From: Ostrinia nubilalis
Taxonomy: Eukaryota; Arthropoda; Insecta; Lepidoptera; Crambidae
Assembly (NCBI RefSeq): GCF_963855985.1
Contig: NC_087113.1
Coordinates: 10,513,889-10,577,888, forward strand
DNA: 64,000 nucleotides
Direction of reading: 5' to 3'
Under the pieces are notes generated by a model, which searched no databases, was not told the DNA's origin, and saw only the letters and a list, made by a program, of their open reading frames with translations. Every line of letters starts with the position of its first letter. Positions within the stretch are counted from its first letter, which is position 1. Position numbers and translations under genes: made by a program. Shown in pieces: positions 18,064-31,195 of this stretch.

Positions 18064-18459
18064 CTACAGCTGCGCGGCGAGCTTTACGCCGGCCTGAAAG
18101 CTGAAAGCTCCCGCCTCTGAAGTGAGGCGACGGCTCGCGCGCGCGACACACGTCCGTCCCAGCGCCGCCGGAAAACTTGCATCGCCGCCGGATTTCGATG
18201 TGTGTACAAACGGCTCTTGAAAAAGTGACGTAAATTGTGGAAATTTAGAATTGAATCGCTTCTCAAACAATTTTTTTCAAGTTGTTTATTTTAAAAATTG
18301 TGGAGTGTTCGAAAAGTTTTAAGATCATGGATGATTGTGTTTAGTGTATAAATGGTTGGTGTATAATGTGTTATTGTTGAATAATGGTTTGTTTTCGAGT
18401 TTGCAATCTTATCTGAGTTGGATATTCCAGAGGTTAAATAATATTTTTCCAACTCTCAG
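18064..18459 (+). promoter_or_regulatory. GC-rich island, possible promoter and non-coding first exon
   Basis: A CG-rich block (18064-18210, with GCGCGCGCGACACACG and CGCCGCCGGA) stands out from AT-rich surroundings and is followed by leader-like DNA and a donor-like CTCAGTAAGTTT at 18456-18467. This could be a promoter with a non-coding exon. The 68-codon minus-strand open frame over it has no family resemblance. There is no transcript evidence. Confidence 0.3.
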
Positions 18460-19084
18460 TAAGTTTACCTGATTATTATAGGTAGGTACATTTGATTGGA
18501 TAAAAAGATAAATTACCTATAATAGTCTGCATAATTAGAAATTTATGGAAGTCCGTAAACGGAATTAATTAATTTTTACCTGTGTATGTAAAATACGGTT
18601 TCATAACAATTCCTCGAAGTTTTCATCAACCGCCGTTCGCCTAAAGCAGGCATTCCTCACCGGCTAAATAACTCCTCGTCCCAAACATTACACCGTCTGT
18701 CAGTACCTATTACCGACTAGAGAGGGGGATTTGACAGCTTGCTGCTATCGATAAAATTGATAATGACAGCTGTAGTTACGTTTGTTTTCTCATCAATATC
18801 TGTCATTGAAAGTAGTTACTTTGTGTTGTCTTTACTACATAAAGTAATCATTTTGGACTTCTTATTATCTTCATAGATACCAGTTTAATTCTGATTTATT
18901 GACTACCTGGTGCTATTAATATGTAATAGGATTTGATATTTTTTGATTGCTGTTTATTTTGAGAGAATTCGTCACCCGCTTGTTGAACAGTTGAACATAT
19001 TAAACACAGATAAAATCTGTGTATGTTAATGCTTGGATATTTTTACACTACGCCACTTAGTCTCAAATTATTAAAAAAGGACTA

Positions 19085-19142
19085 TTCCCTCCTCTAGTTC
19101 CCACCGCTGTAACTCCTGTGTAGCCAGGAGCTACAGCTTAAC
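19085..19142 (-). repeat. Interspersed repeat fragment (family of 24735 and 48180)
   Basis: ATTCCCTCCTCTAGTTCCCACC and CTCCTGTGTAGCCAGGAGCTAC are the reverse of the blocks at 24860-24905 and 48240-48300. Class unknown. Confidence 0.55.
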
Positions 19143-22100
19143 CGTTAATAAATCATGTTATTTTAACATTTTTTATCGATATCGGTAATTCAATATCACA
19201 TACAACACTACGAATGCCAACCATTCACCCGGCATTCCCCGTGCACTAACGTATATTTATCTTATACTATCAACTTTGGGGGGCGCGGCGGTGGGACAAT
19301 CGGAAACGCATCTAATTCCCTAACCGCTAAGCCTCAATTTTCTCTGGCACCGGTTTCAGTTTTCGTACGGTTAGGTAATGTAATCCTGTTAAAGGAAGGT
19401 AGCTGCTGGAATAATGCAACCATGTAGTGACGCTTTTGTAGGAAACTTGATTAACAATGTTTTGTAAAGTATTGGTTTTACACAACTTTATTTTTCCTTT
19501 ATGGGGTTAGGTTTATTATTCCCGGTCGACTGATAACAACTATCTACAGTATTTTTGCGCACGGGTTATGCATAGCTTATTTTTATTGCTTTAATACCTA
19601 GAAATAAGAATAACAACAAAAAATTGTTCTGAATTTGCTTTTATGTTTAAAAAATAGAATAATGCATATCAATGAATGTATGAAACATGGACATAGAGAT
19701 GATTCAATTTGTTGCCAAATATTTTTATTTATTTCTTTCTTTCATTCTTTCTTATTATTAAAACATACTAAACAATCATTTAAGATTCATTCTCACAAGA
19801 GAAGTTTTAAAATAGAGTCCAAATATTTATTAAAAATGAAAAGTTCTACTTCCCTGTCATGTTCCATAGAAGATTTTTCTCATAAAAACCTAACCCTATC
19901 ATGCTTTCAGGATACTGGCCTTGGTAACGTCGTGTCTCAAATCCCACTATATTTTGACGGAAGCGTGCCTCCTGTTCATGCGAATAAGCCCCCATAATTA
20001 TCTATAAATGTATCCCAATGAGAATGTGACGTGCATCTTTAGAGACATTCTACTATGAAGATGGAAAATTCAAATCGCTATAACTTCTTCAAAAGCAAAT
20101 ATTTTCTATTTGTAATCGCACTTTTTTATATAAATTAGGTTATATAATCAGAATATAATAAGTAAAATCCATGCGCAAAAAAAATTTTTTTTTTTGTTGA
20201 CCTGTGTAATAATTTTAGTCGTATAACTTCTTTATGACCCTAAAACCGTCACTTCTACCTGACTCTACCTATCATTAGTAAGATAAAGAAGAATATTAGA
20301 TAAAGAATAAACCTAAATGTTTGGAATAAGCTGCCCCCTTTCATAAAAACATAACATAAAAAAAAATATTAGAACCGTGAAAAGTAGAATAGAACGTCCC
20401 GTCCTAGTTGATTCAGAAAGCTTGGTGTCCCTATGCGGGAATGCCGCACGGTACTGTATTGGGGACGTACTCTGAATATTTTTAAGCGGTTTTTTTCGAG
20501 TCTGTTTTTCAATATCCTAGAGTCATTATAATATTGTAGAAAAGGTTACAAAATATTGTTTTGAAGTGGATTTTCAAGAAATCAATTAAGCAAAGACATC
20601 CCTATTTTGTTTAATCACAAGAATACTAAAGTACCTACTCCATACCTTACGAGTAGGGGGTACCTACTTAGTCCTGTATAAAATAAGAAAAGTGTTCAAC
20701 TGCGCGCTTTTTATAGAGTCGAACTAAGATTATCCTTACACACGAAAAATGGATTAAATAAAGGACACAAACGTTTAGCTTCCAGTACAAATAAATCTTG
20801 AATATCATACCCAAATATGCCTACGTGTGTGTCCTATGGATGACGTTTGTAGTCCCTAACAAACAATATCTAGTGCGTTCATTTTCCATTCATTCAGATC
20901 AGACGTCAAGAGGCGCACGCGCACGCGAATTGAGCTTCAATTGCGCTGATCGGCCTATTGCCTTGGTTTGAGGACCTAAATATTCACAACAACCGAATAT
21001 AATACTTAAATAGACCGATATAAAAGCGAAATCACAATGACGATCAGTAATGAAAGTAAAACGAATTGTTCAGCATTAAATTATGGTGTGTTTTCTCATT
21101 ATGGACTTGGCAGTTTAAATTAGGTTTTGGATTTAAAAAAAAAGTTATTTCAACTGATATAAATATGATTCTTAATTAGTAGTTTTGATTTCTTTATTTA
21201 TTTATTTCTTTCATTAATTTAAATAAATATTCTTAGTCCTTTCATAGAAAATACTTAGTATTTTAAACAAAAATTTGAATTGAAATTTTGTATCATAAAG
21301 TTCACCTTGACTTAGATACGCTTAACTTTGGTTTTTCTTATCATTGGCTTATTAAACTGACATAAATAAACGAAATGACCACACCATTCTGAGTCATTTG
21401 TCAGTCAGCTAAATCCCTGTTAAATTATCTTAAAACTTCCCGTTCATAATATTGTGAATGACATCATGATTTTATCAAAATATGGTCACAAAATAGATTT
21501 TGTGTAAGTCAATTAAACATTTGAATAAACGCCATAGTCTGTAAATAAATCATTTAACAACACCGGAGATATTATCCTTGGTAACAGTCTAAGAGCCGCC
21601 ACAGGAGTTAGCCTGGCTGCTTGACAAATCCTTTAAAGCACGGCAATTAGATTATTTCAAGCTTGCTATGTCCTGTCGTTTTAACAGGACCGGTCATTGT
21701 GGAAACGCTTTGTCCAGCACTGGAAGTCTTTTGACTAAAACGAACGATGTCCTAAAGCAGGTATCTTTCAACTTATGTGTCCCACCTAGGTATTGGATTC
21801 CATGGCGAAGCAAGCGATCACGGAAGCTCATCTAGGGATTCTATATTAATCTCCGGTATTGTAAAACCACTTCAAACTAGTTATTTTTATTGTAACTAAA
21901 AAAGTTTATTTAGTTCACAACTTCTCCAAATATTTACAACTAAACCACACAAAACTGACCGATTAACTAACCGTTTAATGGAAGTTGAACTTGACCTACT
22001 AGTTATTTTCCGACTAACTTTACGCCACTTGTCTGACCCATAACAAAGTTTACCAATCTCGGAACAATAAAACTGTGGCGTCGTAAAGTTGTGTTTATCA

Positions 22101-22254
22101 ATGTTACCTCTAAAACAAACAACTAAGGCTTGGATTTGTTGTTTTATTTCAGAACGAAGCTAAAGACTATTTAATTTTAAGTATTGAGTAAAAAAGAAAT
22201 CTTTCAATTATTTATATTAACAAAGGAATCTTGAAATCGTGTAACGTTCACTCA

Positions 22255-22382
22255 CAAGGTGGACAGACGACTCATTAAGATATCACGAAGGCGCTAGATG
22301 CAGGCCTACCAACCGATATGGAAATCATTGGAGGGCCTATGTTTACCAGTGGACGTCTTGTGACTGAAACGATGATGATGAC
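22255..22382 (+). mobile_element. RTE-type LINE 3-prime end
   Basis: AAGGTGGACAGACGACTC, then GCGCTAGATGCAGGCC, GAGGGCCTATG and a GATGATGATGAC tail match the coding 3-prime end seen best at 47938-48143. Decayed and truncated. Confidence 0.65.
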
Positions 22383-22610
22383 AACAGAATCATGAAACTG
22401 CAATAAAAGATACAAAACAATTTGCGAACAAAACTTTGGCGATAAAATAATATTTTATTGATGTTCACGCAACTTATGACAATTTGATCATTATTTTATG
22501 TCTCGCAATAAAACGTTAATGACTCGCGCAGGTTTCCCCAAAATAAGCAAGTTTTTACTTCTTATACACGATTCAGGGGGATAATCCATAAAAGAAAACT
22601 TCTCCATATA

Positions 22611-22930
22611 ATGGGGATGTTGCCTGGGTCAAAAAGCAAGAGTTTTAATTAGTCCGTCAGTTAACTTATCAAAAAATACTCTACACGTATTTTCACTTTT
22701 TCAAACTAATGAAAATTTAAAGAGATAAAGCGCCCCAAAGTTCATAAGAAGAGGCCCGTGACGTCAACGCTTGCTTAAAAATGCCGCACGTTGTGACGTC
22801 GTGCGCAACTTCAACGCACCATAACTATGTAATTATTTGTTAGATTGACAAATAAAATTACATGTGTCCAATATTTTTTGATATTAAATATTACGGACTA
22901 AAAAAATTTTTTTAGGCAACTAGCCTATTG
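22611..22930 (-). mobile_element. MITE, partner of 57853-58148
   Basis: It shares, in reverse, the blocks AATTAGTCCGTCAGTTAAC, TATCAAAAAATACT, AAAGAGATAAAGCGCC and the closing AGGCAACTAGCC with 57853-58148. The two ends are imperfect inverted repeats (TTAGTCCGT and ACGGACTAA). No transposase. Confidence 0.65.
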
Positions 22931-24734
22931 TTATTACTAACGATTTCGATGGTCGGTGCTATAGAAAAAGTTTGGGAATCAGAAACGCGTTTGCATATTC
23001 ATATAGGATTCTGGATTTGTCTTAATGTTAATCGCAATTTTATTGTTTTGTTTTCATAAAAAGCTTAGAAAATCGATTGTGACTGAAGATATACGTTAGA
23101 TCGCAAAGAAAAAGATAATCTAAGAAAAAGTGCCTTACTAAAAAATAAAGACTGAATTGTTTAATGTTTTCTTTTTATTTAATGTAAAATGTTTTTCCAG
23201 TATGTTTTGTTTCATAAAGCTAGGTCAGGTATTTTTTTAGATATTGAAGATTTTCTAACCGGCCCTTTTTCTTTGCGGTTCACTGTATGTTTACCTTAAT
23301 ATTTATAGAGTTGTATGTGCGCATTCAGAAGCAATCGTTTTATCAGGGCTCGCCTCCATTTGCATATGCCATATAATAAACACGCGATGACGCAAAACCC
23401 TGACGGACTGTCTCAGATTTTTGTAGGGCGCGTCCAAGGGCGGCTATGGGGTGAGATTGGGCCAAGAAAGACGCGGTTTAAGTAAATAAATAAATGTTAG
23501 ATATTAAAAAGATAAAATTACTTTGCTTAAAATTTCCGCTTATTGACGCCGGCACAAGTACCCAACCACACTACCCGCGGCCACCGACTATGTTATAGTA
23601 CAAGCAAATGCAAGAAGCACCCCCGCCCTCCCACAAATCGCATGCGAAACAGATGTAATAATTAGGGCGGCGGCGGCCTGATTTAAATAAATGTTTATTG
23701 TTACCAAAACGAGCACAGATATGATCCATGAGGGTTTAAGGCCTTGTTTATCAATAACTTCTCAGTTAGTGCTGAGGAAGTTCGCGCGATTTTAAATGCA
23801 AATGAAAACAAGAATTGCTCAGCAAACCGCGTGATTTTCGCTCTGTTACCAAGCCTTACTTAGCAGATAACTGCAAACTAAATTAGGTAGTAAAGTCAGT
23901 AGATACTTCCAAAAATGTTCCATTCCAAAGACGTCAACTGCATTGGCAAAGTTCTCATTGACCTCCAACGAGAACTAAACTACATTACCTTCCACTGCTG
24001 ATAAACTTATACAAAATTAAATTGTTTGTGGAGCAGTGGGTCCGGGCATGGCGTTCAACGTTTAAATAACATTCGTTGGTAATTGTAGGGAACCGATAGG
24101 TGGACCAACCTCTTTTGATATTTTGTCTATGTTTTTATACTTTTTTTTAACTCTTTTTGATACCTTTTGTTTTTAGTTTTTGAAGTGTCGTGAAGATTTT
24201 TGGTAAAAATAGACTTATTATAATATTAAAGATATTTCGTTATTTTTGCCCGCCCGAGCGGCTTTCCACTGCAGTAATGTCGAATAAAATTATCGCTATG
24301 TTCGTGGCCCCACATAGAATAACATTCCTTATCCTGTACTCTCTCGTGGCCGTTTTTGTTATTGCTGAATAATGCAGTTCACCAAGTATCGGGTCGTATT
24401 CAGTTTATTTATCTATAGCTACTGGTATTGATCATGATTCTTAATGGAACGTTCCAGTATCAGTTCGAGTAAATATTGGAACGGCTATTGTAGCGAAGAG
24501 AAAAATATTTACCTGGTGGCATGAAAGATATGATTAAATGATTTGTTTTCGTATATCTATCGGGCCATCTTCCGGGAATTGGTTCTAACACGACTTCTGG
24601 ACAATAATTGTATGTCGATGAGATAATAAAATTAGGAATCTTCTAATGAATGACAATTCATATTATTACCCATTGCCATTGGGCATACTGTGCCTACCTT
24701 CTCTTTAGTCAGGGTCTTCAAATCATCTTATCAT

Positions 24735-24910
24735 CATCAGAAAAATTAAATTTCGAACTCCTATATTCTTCTGATTAATTTGGTTGCGGGTTGACAGTTA
24801 AACTTTCCCCCGGGACAAAATTGACCTTCATTGGTTGGGTTTTTATTGGCGGTCAAGCTGTACATCCTGGCTCTACAGGAGTTGGAAAGAGAGGTGGGAA
24901 TAGTACGGTA
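24735..24910 (+). repeat. Interspersed repeat (partners 48178-48303, 63838-63925)
   Basis: TTCATTGGTTGGGTTTTTATT then GGCGGTCAAGCTGTA is shared with 48210-48245, and TTCTTCTGATTAATTTGGTTG with AACTTTCCCCCGGGAC is found reversed at 63838-63925. The two ends of one family therefore appear in three partial copies. Class unknown. Confidence 0.6.
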
Positions 24911-25564
24911 TTGGACGGGTAGAATAAACCCCAATGCTTGCTGTGAAAATTTATAAATAAGAAAATCTGCTTAGTAACACATGTAACTCACCTGATACAC
25001 AGCTGATCCCAAAATCAGCTCGACCCGCATTAACCCGTTCAAATCGACCTGCCCAGATTGCCCAGTGCCCACCGGAGCGCGCGGGCGAAAAATCACGGCC
25101 TTTTAAGTGGACATTCGTTATAAATAAATATCGGCTCGCCCGCTCGGGTGGATCCATTCTGCCAGACCTGGCAGGGTTTGACGACCTGCCGAGATACGAG
25201 GTAGGGTTTTGTGAACTCGGATTTGCATTGGAAAGCAGATTTCTAATGGTTCTACCAAAAATCTGCTGTAGTTAACAATCAACGGAATTTAAATGAAACT
25301 TCCTTAGAAACATTCAATAGAACCAGTAAAAAGAGGATTTCTTACAAGACGTGAAATCAATATAATAACTATTAACTAGTTATTGATATTTGTGTGAGGG
25401 TCATATAAATATACATCTTGTGTGTGTGTTAGTGACCGGTGTGGCAATCAACGAGTTAATCTAGTCTGCTGATCCACAGTTTTATCGGTCCACAAACATT
25501 GCAGTCTGGAAATAAAAATAGATAAAAAAGTAGTAAAACTCATTTATTTATGCAAGTAGGCTTT

Positions 25565-25665
25565 TAAAAAGCACTTTTACACGTCCCAGTATTAACCCTA
25601 CCACTGCTTCAGGACAATAAATGGGCCATTGCTGAGAAGAAGCAGCGCAAGAAACTCAGTCACTA
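25565..25665 (-). mobile_element. LINE 3-prime-UTR-type repeat
   Basis: Reversed copy of the family with CTGAAGCAGTGGTAGGGTTAA, also at 30190-30325, 46432-46620, 46668-46760, 49438-49545 and 57790-58200. In the plus copies it ends in ATAAATAAATG or an A-rich tail, as expected for a retroposon end. Confidence 0.6.
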
Positions 25666-26092
25666 GGTACATACATAACATGAAAAGTAACAAGACTTAA
25701 GGCTTTTCAACGCTAAGCATGTGACAGAACTCTCTCTGTAGCAGGCTTCGCAAACATTTTACTTACATTTTCCTCGATTCCCGCTAAAAGTGTGAAACTG
25801 TCAGCCAGTTCGGCCGGCATCGTTAATGGAGACATAAATCTGTGCCCATGTCAAACCGGTCCACGAGGGTTGGTTATGGTATCGAGCAGTTTTATTCGGC
25901 TAGACCAGACCGCCTAGAATTTACGTTATTTACGTGTTATTCGTGTGTCGGCTGAAGGGTTAAATGCGCAACAATGTTGCAAAATATAGCTGAACTGTGC
26001 AACTTTAGTTGCACAGTTCAATCATTTATGATTTAAGACCTTTTTACATGCCTACATTTAGCATTCGAAATAATTAAACTTCATCGTCATCA

Positions 26093-26175
26093 TTTCAGCC
26101 ACAGGACGTCCACTACTGAACATAGGCCTCCGTCAATGATTTCTACATCACCTGGTTGGTAGCTGCATGCATCCA
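26093..26175 (-). mobile_element. RTE-type LINE 3-prime end
   Basis: CATCATTTCAGCCACAGGACG then CCACTACTGAACATAGGCCTCC is the reverse of the family tail at 48083-48143. Confidence 0.65.
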
Positions 26176-27440
26176 GCGCTTTCCTGCTATCCTTATGAGC
26201 TGCTACTTTTATATTTGAACTTGATCGATTGCCATGTAAAAAATATAGTGCAAGTGATAGGATGAGGGAGAAAGTTTGGTGAAAATACGTTATCAGAGAC
26301 CGATGTATGCTGACTATGTTTACTTATAAACTTGTAGTTTTTAATTTATCCAATAATTACACATGTCTGTCGAAAATGGCAGATACAAGTATTTAGGCAC
26401 ACATTGTGCTATCGCCCCAGTATCGGCAGGATGCGACGAATGTACACAGATAAATTCACTACAATACATCAATATTTGCCTAACAACACGTTAATGTTTT
26501 TCAAGTAGATCTCCAGATTAGTAATATACCGGTAGGTGTGTTGAATACAAAAATACTTAACACTATCTTTTGATTGCTTTTAACGATCAACTTTGTAGGG
26601 TAAAGATATTTTTTGCTCTTTGCAATAAGATATATTTTGGTGAATACTGTTGGTTTTAATAAGTATAGTCGCCTATTAAAGTTTTTGTACTAAGTAAAAG
26701 TTTAATCTGAAGCGCTCATACACAGCAATATGCTTTATCTATAAAAGGGCGCCACGGTCACTAATATAATATAATGTACCCATTGTTATGAAATAAATTA
26801 TTTATTTATTTATCTTTCGTGTAGTAAGAAGCAGACTAATAAACCCAAACGATTGTAGGACGTCTGTAGGACGTCTTTTTAAATATCCAGAAAATAAGTA
26901 CTACTGTGAAATATGCAGTTGAAATCGTTACTTTTTTGTTTATGTAATCCCAAAAACATAGAGCACCGGTAACACACTTGGTCAAGACGCCCACAATTGG
27001 GCGCGCCCTTGACCGCAGGGTCTGCTAACGACACCCTTAGCGGCATTGTCTTGTGCCACAACAGATGGGACTCGAAATAGAACCTGTGTTAGGGTGAAAG
27101 TAAGAGGCATGTAGGGCTAGGATGTAATCTTATCATTTTATCGATATTAGACGAAAAGCTTAAGCCTTTGTCGTTTAAATCGAAAAGTTTAGGCAGTGAC
27201 ACACACAGCAGTGATGCTTTAACTAAAGGTAAAAGGTACTAGAAAAATATTTATAATTATCATTGAGCACAATTATGATTGTAATGATGAGCTTATTTAT
27301 GATAAATCTTCCATTCTCGGAAGCTGATTTACAAATAAATGCTAAGATTAATGTAACTTTTTCCAAGTATTGGGAAACTGGACCCTGAATAGGTAATTAG
27401 CTCGTCTTTCATTTACATATACCGCAATAAAGAAATTCTA

Positions 27441-27475
27441 TTCTATTCTATTCTATTCTATTCTATTCTCATCTC
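27441..27475 (+). repeat. ATTCT pentanucleotide microsatellite
   Basis: About six and a half perfect ATTCT units (TCTATTCTATTCTATTC and so on). It follows AATAAAGAAATTCTATTC, the end of a LINE-like tail. Confidence 0.9.
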
Positions 27476-28250
27476 GCTAGCCTCCGTCGCGTGAAAGCAC
27501 AGTTTATACTATAGAAATATCAAATTTAGCTTTCCACTAGTTCTACAATATATAAATACAAATAAGTAAACAAGCAAATACTTAAAGTCATATCGATCAG
27601 ATAGTGTTTCAGTGTTTCACTCTCCATTGAGTCCTAATAGTTTGAGTCAACATCTTGTACAGCAGTTATCTATGTACCGACAGATGATGCGACTATTTAT
27701 TTACTATTTAGTTTTGTTGTAAAATCTCTCCTTTTACAACTACATTTAGCTAAGAACTGTTCGTATCATTCATCACTGTTTCATAAAGACAGGCATTATA
27801 GTGATTTCTATAGCCGCAACAATAGATGTACAGTATTACGTCATACTGAAGTAAGCTAATATCTCCCTCTACGTCTTGAATTTTGGCAAGCCAACAAAGT
27901 TCAAATATGTGCCAACATAGACTGCATAAAAACCTCAATTCTCTGACGTCAAGACGTGGGTTAAAATCACTTAGCTGTCATCAGCTTTTAAAGCGCAATT
28001 CGTTCCATCTGTGGGCGGGCCGCCCTCGCGTTACTCTCGTATTGCCCTAGACTCGATCGCACCCTGAATAATAAACGCAGACCACTCGGAGGGTCGTTAG
28101 TTACTCGTCGACGATTATGTCTAAGTATTTTTATATTTTTTTGTATGGCTTTGTAATATAATGTAAAAATTTTGAAGTTCAAAGCATCTTAAAATCTTCT
28201 AAGGCAAGCGTTACTGACTGGTCTATCAACAAACAGCACAACAGAGATAG

Positions 28251-28454
28251 TCTATTATATATATAAAAGAAAGTCGTGTTAGTTACACCACTTATAACTC
28301 AAGAACGGCTGAACCGATTTAGCTGAAAATTGTAAGGGAGGTAGTTTAGAGCCAGGAGAAGGACATAGGATACTTTTTATCCCGTTCGAAATTAAAAAAA
28401 AAGTCTGCTTATTTATTGCCATTAAGGCGGAACAAAGTTCGCCGGGTCAGCTAG
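28251..28454 (+). mobile_element. Helitron-like non-autonomous element
   Basis: Starts TCTATTATATATATAAAAG and ends CGCCGGGTCAGCTAG, followed by T. It is near-identical over 200 bp to 56262-56463, including AACGGCTGAACCGATTTAGC and GGACATAGGATACTTTTTATC. Such close identity implies recent movement or copying. Confidence 0.75.
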
Positions 28455-29111
28455 TAATTTATAACTTAGGAATCCGCCAAAAAGTATTTTCCGAAATTGC
28501 ATGAAAACATGGTCCAAAGCTTAACACGAAGTAAAACCTTTTTATAACGTTTGAATTCGAATTCGAGACGGTAAAACATTTAATATTCATTTTGTTAAAT
28601 TGTATGGAAGTGTAAAGACTTGTTCACACGTCTCTCCTCTCTCACGTTCGCTTTAATCCTCTACTGTTCTTATGCGTGTTTATTTATTTCTCTATCTCTT
28701 TGAAAACATCGTGAAATATAAATACGTGATAATTTTCTCATGTTCTATGTAATTTACATAAATATTCGTTTTCTGTCTTACATGATAATCCCAATTTTAA
28801 CAGTTCAAACAACTATAATGATAGGCTTTCAAATGGAAGTATTAGGGCACACCCCCGACTCCGACATAAGCCCTTAATTTTGTTTCACATCAATCAATTA
28901 TTCAGTACTGATTTGGACAAATTACTATCCTCAAAACGATGCGATACAAGGACATTACAACCATACAAGGTCGTTACACTATTAGATTTCTATCAAAGTT
29001 TATGAACCCAATGATTTACTTTCGTAATTTGTGAAGTTAAAGAATCTTTGATCACTTTGGATACTTTTTATCGGCTTAGGAGTAGAAGTGCCACGTACTG
29101 GAAAGGTACAT

Positions 29112-29250
29112 AAAGGTAGGTGACGTTCTTCAGGAAGGCGCTGGACGCAGGCCGCTACCTACCGGGCAGCATGGAAAGCATTGGGGGAGGCCTATGTTCA
29201 GCAGTGGACGTCCTATGGCTGAGATGATGATGATGATGATGTACCTACTG
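29112..29250 (+). mobile_element. RTE-type LINE 3-prime end
   Basis: GCGCTGGACGCAGGCCGC, then GCATTGGGGGAGGCCTATG, CAGCAGTGGACGTCC and a GATGATGATGATGATG tail. Non-coding relic. Confidence 0.7.
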
Positions 29251-29261
29251 GAAATCCCAGT

Positions 29262-29372
29262 ATGGGACGACGACCTCATAAAGGTAGCAGGAAAGCCCTC
29301 GATTCAGACCGCTACCAATTGCGGGAGTCCTATGTTCTGTTCAGCAGTGGACGTCCTGTGGCTGAAATGACA
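29262..29372 (+). mobile_element. RTE-type LINE 3-prime end, second copy in tandem
   Basis: A diverged copy next to the previous one, reading GGGACGACGACCTCATAAAG, then CAGCAGTGGACGTCCTGTGG and CTGAAATGAC. The tail is short. Confidence 0.6.
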
Positions 29373-29430
29373 CTTTATACGATTTTTTTCTTAAACATGT
29401 ACGTGACTCCTGTAGTCCTTGAGCCCCGTA

Positions 29431-29814
29431 TCTAAATATATAAAAGGAGAAACTGACTGACATATCAACGCACAGCCTAAACGGCTAAACGTAGGCACTT
29501 GAAATTTGGAAGGGACGTAGCTTAGGTACCGTAAAGGTGCACTAAGAAAGGAATTCCCGAAATTCCCACTGGATCGGGAATTAGCGGGAAAATCCTTTTG
29601 TATGAAAAATCTAAACAGCTTAAGTTAGAAGCTTGAAATTTGGCATTCAGGTACCTTAGTAAACTTAAAGCTTAGTTACAACAGGATATTGCAAAATTCC
29701 CACGGGAAAGGGAAGTTAGCGGGAAAAAACATATGTATGAAAAAATCTAAACCGCGTAAGATAGATGAAGGGGGTAAAACGGGATCCACGCGTATGAAGT
29801 CGCGGGCGGCCGCT
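29431..29814 (+). mobile_element. Helitron-like element, 384 bp
   Basis: Starts TCTAAATATATAAAAGGAG, carries GCACAGCCTAAACGGCTAAAC, and ends GAAGTCGCGGGCGGCCGCTAG followed by T. A reversed near-copy is at 60470-60862, and an interrupted one at 53393-54871. Confidence 0.75.
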
Positions 29815-30189
29815 AGTTATTGATACAAAGGTAGCTAAACCTCTGCCTATTAATTGAATTATGGCGCAGTTTATCGATGACCCGTTTGCGTGTTTCTCAT
29901 TAAAGTGCCCCTAATGCAATCACTGTACACGCCGATCGATACATCTGAAAAAATCTTCCATCGCTAATGTAATTTCCAGTTGATGAGTCTCGCTTGCCGT
30001 CGGAATCTAATTTGGAGCCCGGGATGGACATGAGAGCGTAAGGATGGGATACTCATCGATAAAATTCTATACACATTCCTTGGAATAATTGACAGAACAT
30101 GCAGGCTCAGCAGAAATTGTGACAAGACACAAGTCGTCAAGTCGCGAAGCTTCAGTAATGAGGAAATTCTTCCATGAACAATAAACATG

Positions 30190-30325
30190 GTGATATGGGG
30201 AAAACCACTAGCAACTAGCTTCTTCTTAGCACTGGCCCATTTATTGTCCTGAAGCAGTGGTAGGGTTAATACTGGGACGTGTAAAAGTGCTTTATAAAAG
30301 CCTACTTGCATAAATAAATGAGTTT
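30190..30325 (+). mobile_element. LINE 3-prime-UTR-type repeat
   Basis: CTTCTTCTTAGCACTGGCCC, then CTGAAGCAGTGGTAGGGTTAA and TAAATAAATGAG. It is the plus-strand partner of 25565-25665. Confidence 0.6.
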
Positions 30326-31039
30326 TGTGAGTTTTTTTAAGACTTTTTTTTCAACTTTTGCACTCAGATGTTTTTTAATGCCTGAAGAAATTATTTATAA
30401 TTAGTGGATCCCAAAATAATGGGGTAAGGCCAAAATAGAATGATTAATTGAACCGAGTTCAGTAATGATATGGAAGTATCAACATTGATTGACTTTGATG
30501 TTACGTGTGATTGCTTATCTTTCGTTTAGTTTAAGCCACACAGAGCTGTTGACAAATGTAGTGGGCCTTTTCGGGAAAGTCAAACATAATACTTCATATT
30601 TTGAGTGAATTGACCTCTACTATCGATAAGTTTTATGTGCGTGTGGCATCCCTAATCGGTTTTCCAATAAATCACCGAATAGGGACAGAGAGAGCTGTAA
30701 AAAGAGACGGATAATTGCCTCGATCAAGAGTTTTTTCAGAAAAAATCCATTAGTTCGAACGTAAATTGGATTATTTAACTACTTACTGCTAAGTATTGTG
30801 TTTTAAGTTCGTTACGAAGATGTGATGAGAATGGCGAGAGTTGACTTTCGTGAGTGTTTTTACAAGTAGCGATTAAGACAGAAAATAGAACGTAACTCAA
30901 TAGAAACTTGACCTTCTACTGTCTATATTGAAACAATGTCACCTCCACATCACACCACAGCTTCTCCAGAATTTTAGTTAAACTTATCAGTTTACTGGTT
31001 CTGGAAAACAGCTAATAATTTAGTTTTTGTAATGAATAG

Positions 31040-31195
31040 AATAGAATGGACTTTATTGAACACAGTGAGCAAAATTTATAAACAATAACAACACAACACG
31101 AAGAGAAAAAAGAAAATTAATAGGCCACTGTGTCAATAGGCTCGCTCAGCATTTTTCTTGACATGCTCGTAAGGGCATGCCAAGAAGCTGGTCTT
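31040..31195 (-). mobile_element. Retroposon 3-prime tail, reversed
   Basis: AATAGAATGGACTTTATTGAAC at the left, read in reverse, is an AATAAA-type tail. The stretch GGCATGCCAAGAAGCTGGTC lies at the other end. Family uncertain. Confidence 0.35.

Noticed and set aside
19635..19997. Open frame of 120 codons
   Set aside because: AT-rich composition, no splice or family support. The last 30 codons follow an acceptor-like TTTCAG but match nothing I know.
24951..25157. Minus-strand frame of 68 codons in GC-richer DNA
   Set aside because: No initiation or splice context and no recognised domain.
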